A stretch of 64,000 bases of DNA from Verrucosispora sp. NA02020. Its GTDB lineage: Bacteria; Actinomycetota; Actinomycetes; Mycobacteriales; Micromonosporaceae. Shown one piece after another: positions 60,559 to 64,000 of this stretch (its first letter is position 1; every line of letters starts with the position of its first letter). The translations under genes and the position numbers were made by a program. The notes under the pieces are model-generated. The model was not told the DNA's origin, did not search any database, and saw nothing but the letters and a program-made list of their open reading frames with translations. The stretch spans positions 4,154,001 through 4,218,000 of the forward strand of contig NZ_CP054923.1 in NCBI RefSeq assembly GCF_013364215.1, in the 5' to 3' direction.

Positions 60559-63378
60559 TCAGCTCTCGTACGCCTGCGGCGACGGACATGAGCAGACCAG
60601 ATTCCGGTCGCCGTACCCGCCGTCGACCCGACGCACCGGCGGCCAGTACTTCCCCGCCCGGTCCACGCCGCCCGGGTAGCCGGCCACCGACCTCGGGTAC
60701 GCGTGCGGCCACTCGTCACCGGCCACCATCGCCGCCGTGTGCGGCGCGTTCGCCAGGGGGTTGTCCCCGGCCGGCCAGCGTCCCGCCGCCACCTCGTCGA
60801 TCTCCGCCCGGATGGCGATCATCGCGTCGCAGAACCGGTCCAGCTCGGCCAGGTCCTCGCTCTCGGTCGGCTCCACCATCAGCGTCCCCGCCACCGGGAA
60901 CGACATCGTCGGCGCGTGGAACCCGTAGTCGATCAACCGCTTGGCCACGTCGTCGACACTCACACCGGTCGTCTTCGTCAACGGCCGCAGGTCCAGGATG
61001 CACTCGTGGGCCACCAGGCCCTTGTTGCCCGCGTACAGCACCGGGAAGTGCTCCCGCAGCCGCACCGCCACGTAGTTGGCCGCCAGCACCGCCACCCCGG
61101 TGGCGCGGGCCAGCCCGTCGGCACCCATCATCCGCAGGTACACCCACGGGATCGGCAGGATGCCCGCCGACCCGTACCGGGCCGCCGAGATCGCCGGCCG
61201 CCCGTCCACCGGCGCGCCACCGGGGTCACCGGGCAGGAACGGCGCCAGGTGCGCGCGCACCGCCACCGGACCCACCCCGGGGCCACCGCCGCCGTGCGGG
61301 ATGCAGAACGTCTTGTGCAGGTTCAGGTGCGACACGTCGGCCCCGAACCGGCCCGGCTTGGCGAACCCGACCAGCGCGTTGAGGTTCGCGCCGTCGACGT
61401 ACACCTGACCGCCGGCGTCGTGCACCTTCGCGCACAGCGACGCGATGCCCGTCTCGTACACGCCGTGCGTCGACGGGTACGTCACCATGATCGCCGCCAG
61501 GGCGTCCCGGTGCCGGTCGATCTTGGCGTCCAGGTCGACCAGGTCGACGTTGCCGTCGTCGTCGCAGCCGACCACCACCACCCGCATCCCGGCCATCACC
61601 GCGCTCGCGGCGTTCGTGCCGTGCGCCGACGACGGGATCAGACACACGTCCCGGTGCCCCTCACCCCGGTCACGGTGGTACGCGCGGATCGCCAGCAGCC
61701 CGGCCAACTCCCCCTGCGACCCGGCGTTGGGCTGCACACTGACCGCGTCGTAGCCGGTCACCTCGGCCAGCCACCCCTCCAACTGGCCGATCATCTCCCG
61801 GTAGCCGGCGGTCTGCTCCGCCGGGGCGAACGGGTGGATGTGGGCGAACTCCGCCCAGCTCACCGGCTCCATCTCGGTGGTGGCGTTGAGTTTCATCGTG
61901 CACGACCCCAGCGGGATCATGCCCCGGTCCAGCGCGTAGTCGAAGTCGGCCAGCCGCCGCAGGTACCGCAGCATCGCCGTCTCCGAGTGGTGCGACCGGA
62001 ACACCGGGTGGGTGAGGACCTCGTCGGTACGCCGCAACGCGTCCGGTAGCGCCGCCGTCACCGCGCCGTCGACACCGTCGACGCCGAACGCCGCCCACAC
62101 CGCCGCCACGTGCTCCCGCGTGGTGGTCTCGTCGCACGAGATCCCCACCCGGTCGTCGTCGACCAGCCGCAGGTTCACCCCGCGCGCCGCCGCGTCGGCC
62201 ACCACCTGAGCGGCGCGCCCCGGCACCGTCGCCGTGACCGTGTCGAAGAACGGCACGTCGGCCACGTCCACACCACCGGCCCGCAGGCCCGCGGCCAGCC
62301 GCACCGCCGTCTCGTGGGTGCGCGTCGCGATCGCCCGCAACCCGTCCGGACCGTGGTAGACGGCGTACATGCCGGCCATCACCGCCAGCAGCACCTGCGC
62401 GGTGCAGATGTTGCTGGTCGCCTTCTCCCGCCGGATGTGCTGCTCACGGGTCTGCAACGCCAACCGGTACGCCGGGTCGCCGGCGGTGTCGCGGGACACC
62501 CCGACCAGCCGGCCGGGCAGCATCCGCTCCAACCCGGCCCGCACCGCCAGGTAGCCGGCGTGCGGCCCCCCGAAACCCATCGGCACCCCGAACCGTTGGG
62601 TGGTGCCGGCGGCGATGTCCGCGCCGATCTGCCCCGGCGACCGCAGCAGCGTCAACGCCAGCAGGTCCGCCGCCACCGTCACCAACGCGCCGACCTCGTG
62701 CGCCGCCGCCGCCAGCGGCGCCTGGTCGTGGACCGCCCCGGACGCCCCCGGGTACTGCAGGTGCAGGCCGAAGAACTCCGCCGGCAACTCCTGCACGGTC
62801 AGGTCCAGCACCCGCACCTCGATGCCGAGCGGCTCGGCCCGACCGGCGATCACCGCGATGGTCTGCGGCAGGGCGTCGGCGTCGACCACGTACACCGGGC
62901 TGCTGCTCTTCGACGCCCGCCGCGCCAACGTCATCGCCTCGGCCGCGGCGGTACCCTCGTCGAGCATCGACGCGTTCGCGGTCGCCAGACCGGTCAGGTC
63001 CGACACCATGGTCTGGAAGTTCAGCAGCGCCTCCAACCGGCCCTGGCTGATCTCCGGCTGGTACGGCGTGTACGCCGTGTACCAGGCCGGGTTCTCCAGC
63101 ACGTTACGGCGGATCACCGCCGGGGTGTACGTGCCGTGGTAGCCGAGACCGATCATCGACACGGCGACGGTGTTGCGGGCGGCGAGGGCCCGCAACTCGG
63201 TCAGGGTCTCGTGCTCACCGGTGGGCTCCGGCAGGTCCAGGCGACCGTGCCAGCGGATCACCTCGGGGATCGCCGCGTCCATCAGCTCGTCGATCGAGGC
63301 GTACCCGACCGTGGCCAACATCCGGCGTTCGTCGTCCGGGCCGGGACCGATGTGACGGTCGGCGAACTCTGAGGTCAT
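60559..63378 (-). CDS. gcvP: glycine dehydrogenase (decarboxylating), P-protein
   Basis: This is the PLP-dependent P-protein of the glycine cleavage system. It decarboxylates glycine and passes the aminomethyl group to lipoyl-H-protein. The protein has 939 aa, full length. It starts [21 protein letters not shown], and Lys689 in [19 protein letters not shown] binds PLP. ATG 63378 has AGGAG 8 nt upstream. A glycine riboswitch lies in the leader. gcvT and gcvH are not in the window, so this is a stand-alone gcvP as in many Actinobacteria. It feeds one-carbon units to folate, linking loosely with folD and pabB. Confidence 0.97.
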   Translation of the reverse strand: MTSEFADRHIGPGPDDERRMLATVGYASIDELMDAAIPEVIRWHGRLDLPEPTGEHETLTELRALAARNTVAVSMIGLGYHGTYTPAVIRRNVLENPAWYTAYTPYQPEISQGRLEALLNFQTMVSDLTGLATANASMLDEGTAAAEAMTLARRASKSSSPVYVVDADALPQTIAVIAGRAEPLGIEVRVLDLTVQELPAEFFGLHLQYPGASGAVHDQAPLAAAAHEVGALVTVAADLLALTLLRSPGQIGADIAAGTTQRFGVPMGFGGPHAGYLAVRAGLERMLPGRLVGVSRDTAGDPAYRLALQTREQHIRREKATSNICTAQVLLAVMAGMYAVYHGPDGLRAIATRTHETAVRLAAGLRAGGVDVADVPFFDTVTATVPGRAAQVVADAAARGVNLRLVDDDRVGISCDETTTREHVAAVWAAFGVDGVDGAVTAALPDALRRTDEVLTHPVFRSHHSETAMLRYLRRLADFDYALDRGMIPLGSCTMKLNATTEMEPVSWAEFAHIHPFAPAEQTAGYREMIGQLEGWLAEVTGYDAVSVQPNAGSQGELAGLLAIRAYHRDRGEGHRDVCLIPSSAHGTNAASAVMAGMRVVVVGCDDDGNVDLVDLDAKIDRHRDALAAIMVTYPSTHGVYETGIASLCAKVHDAGGQVYVDGANLNALVGFAKPGRFGADVSHLNLHKTFCIPHGGGGPGVGPVAVRAHLAPFLPGDPGGAPVDGRPAISAARYGSAGILPIPWVYLRMMGADGLARATGVAVLAANYVAVRLREHFPVLYAGNKGLVAHECILDLRPLTKTTGVSVDDVAKRLIDYGFHAPTMSFPVAGTLMVEPTESEDLAELDRFCDAMIAIRAEIDEVAAGRWPAGDNPLANAPHTAAMVAGDEWPHAYPRSVAGYPGGVDRAGKYWPPVRRVDGGYGDRNLVCSCPSPQAYES

Positions 63379-63456
63379 GAGGGGCGCTCCTGCGGGGCGG
63401 GGTCGACAGGTCGGCCCTCCCCCTCTGTCACACCCACGGGCGCTCCACAGTGCCTG

Positions 63457-63549
63457 ACCCACGCGGTCCTTTTGCCTGAGAGGTTCCGGGGAGGATTTGC
63501 CCCTTCGGCGCCGCCCCGGCTGCCGCCAGGCGGTCTCTCCCACGCGGGT
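63457..63549 (-). ncRNA. glycine riboswitch (single aptamer) in the gcvP leader
   Basis: On the minus strand the conserved blocks occur in order: GGGAGAG (63541-63535), GCCGAAGGGGCAA, CCCCGG, CTCTCAGGCAAAAGGACC. P1 is formed by ACCCGCG with CGCG-U-GGGU (one bulge). Only one aptamer is visible. The 78 nt between it and the start codon contain a possible hairpin (GGGCCGAC with GTCGACCC) ahead of the ribosome site. Glycine binding should switch gcvP on. Confidence 0.93.
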
Positions 63550-63613
63550 GCTACCGGCACGATCAACGCTACCAGCGTCCCCGACGGCCCACACCGAAGC
63601 CCCGGCCCCCTGC

Positions 63614-64000
63614 TCAGGAGGCGACGGTCACCACCGGATCCGCGCCGGCCGGGCAGAGCCGGTCGGCCAGCGCCGGCACCAGACGGCCCAGCGGGGCGTC
63701 GACGCGCAGCCGCGCGTACCCGTCACCGCGCGTGGCCCCCTGATTGACGATCACCACCGGCACGTCCTGCCGGGCCGCCGCCGACACGAACCGCCGCCCC
63801 GACATCACCGTCAGCGACGACCCCAGCACCAGCAGCAGCCGCGCCTGCCGCACCATCGCGTAACACCGCGCCACCCGGGGCGCCGGCACCGTCTCGCCGA
63901 AGAACACCACGTCCGGTTTGAGCATCCCGCCGCACGCCCCGCAGTCGACCACCCGGAACCCGGCCACCTGGTCGTCGTCGAGATCCACGTCACCGTCCGG
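63614..64000 (-). CDS. Sir2-family NAD-dependent deacetylase (5' part outside window)
   Basis: The visible C-terminal 128 codons of a sirtuin run off the right edge. CGACGG is the second half of the zinc tetrad, [13 protein letters not shown] the conserved substrate-binding strand, [19 protein letters not shown] the NAD-binding loop and VVIVNQG the following strand. It should deacylate lysine residues with NAD. The catalytic His and first Cys pair lie outside the window. It is upstream of and co-directional with gcvP, about 65 nt from the riboswitch, so the two probably have separate promoters. Confidence 0.9.
   Translation of the reverse strand, partial: PDGDVDLDDDQVAGFRVVDCGACGGMLKPDVVFFGETVPAPRVARCYAMVRQARLLLVLGSSLTVMSGRRFVSAAARQDVPVVIVNQGATRGDGYARLRVDAPLGRLVPALADRLCPAGADPVVTVAS

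Noticed and set aside
60559..63378. Long open frames opposite gcvP, and similar antisense frames opposite the ABC permeases and the catabolic genes.
   Set aside because: They arise from lack of stop codons in GC-rich DNA, have low-complexity Arg/Pro/Ala composition and match no family, whereas the listed genes match families throughout.

Overview
The window is GC-rich actinobacterial chromosome. Its gene content (cydAB, an HspR-type sHsp promoter, frequent GTG starts, probable leaderless mRNAs, a DUF5999 gene) and one palindromic repeat that I recall from Micromonospora intergenic regions suggest a Micromonosporaceae soil or sediment organism. That assignment is inference. Two genes run off the ends: a GH31 glycosidase on the left and a Sir2 deacetylase on the right.

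Region 1 (1-12.5 kb) is mixed. It holds a divergent GH31/GH42 glycosidase pair with candidate operators between them, an MFS exporter behind a MerR-type promoter, a methyltransferase and a DUF1992 protein. A rifamycin-monooxygenase-like gene (rox) is preceded by a perfect 20-bp rifamycin-associated element. An AT-rich island with an HNH endonuclease, an FkbM methyltransferase, an HspR-controlled sHsp and a tyrosine recombinase follow. Region 2 (12.5-31.4 kb) carries a four-gene MacB-like ABC operon (two ATPases, two giant FtsX permeases), thymidine kinase, a UMF1 transporter, a GDPD phosphodiesterase, and a three-gene membrane cassette. Two adjacent proteins of that cassette share a near-identical Gly/Gln-rich terminal tag. 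PlsC, cytochrome bd oxidase (cydAB) behind an elaborate palindromic operator, OsmC, a coiled-coil protein and a Bcp peroxiredoxin complete the region.

Region 3 (31.5-49.4 kb) is the most distinctive. It is a catabolic island of about 17 kb that I cannot match to a described pathway. In order it encodes an Asp/Glu racemase or maleate-isomerase-like protein, an FAD monooxygenase, an IclR regulator, an isochorismatase-like hydrolase (divergent), an SsuABC/TauABC-type importer, a ThDP enzyme, an aldehyde dehydrogenase, an MFS carrier, a class III CoA-transferase, a metal-dependent cyclase, an MmgE/PrpD protein, a hydantoinase-type amidohydrolase and a CitE-like lyase. Three promoters in the island share TTGACC-N17/18 architecture followed by the same inverted repeat, CGTTC-N9-GAACG. 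This points to a single IclR regulon. The order of chemistry suggests import, ring hydroxylation, ring or imide opening, deamidation, CoA activation and C-C cleavage of a small N-heterocycle or cyclic imide.

Region 4 (49.4-64 kb) holds an ADP-ribosylglycohydrolase plus SUMF1-like pair and an intergenic zone with two Xer/dif-like core sites and a 68-nt hairpin, ending at the start codon of a tyrosine recombinase. A TetR/FAD-monooxygenase divergon with twin operators, a divergent FolD, an EEP-family phosphatase, a TSUP permease, two GNATs, peptide deformylase, PabB, a DUF5999 protein and gcvP under a single-aptamer glycine riboswitch follow. By eye, the plus strand switches from C-rich to G-rich near 51.5 kb and back near 60.2 kb regardless of gene direction. 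That pattern would fit an inverted or separately acquired block.
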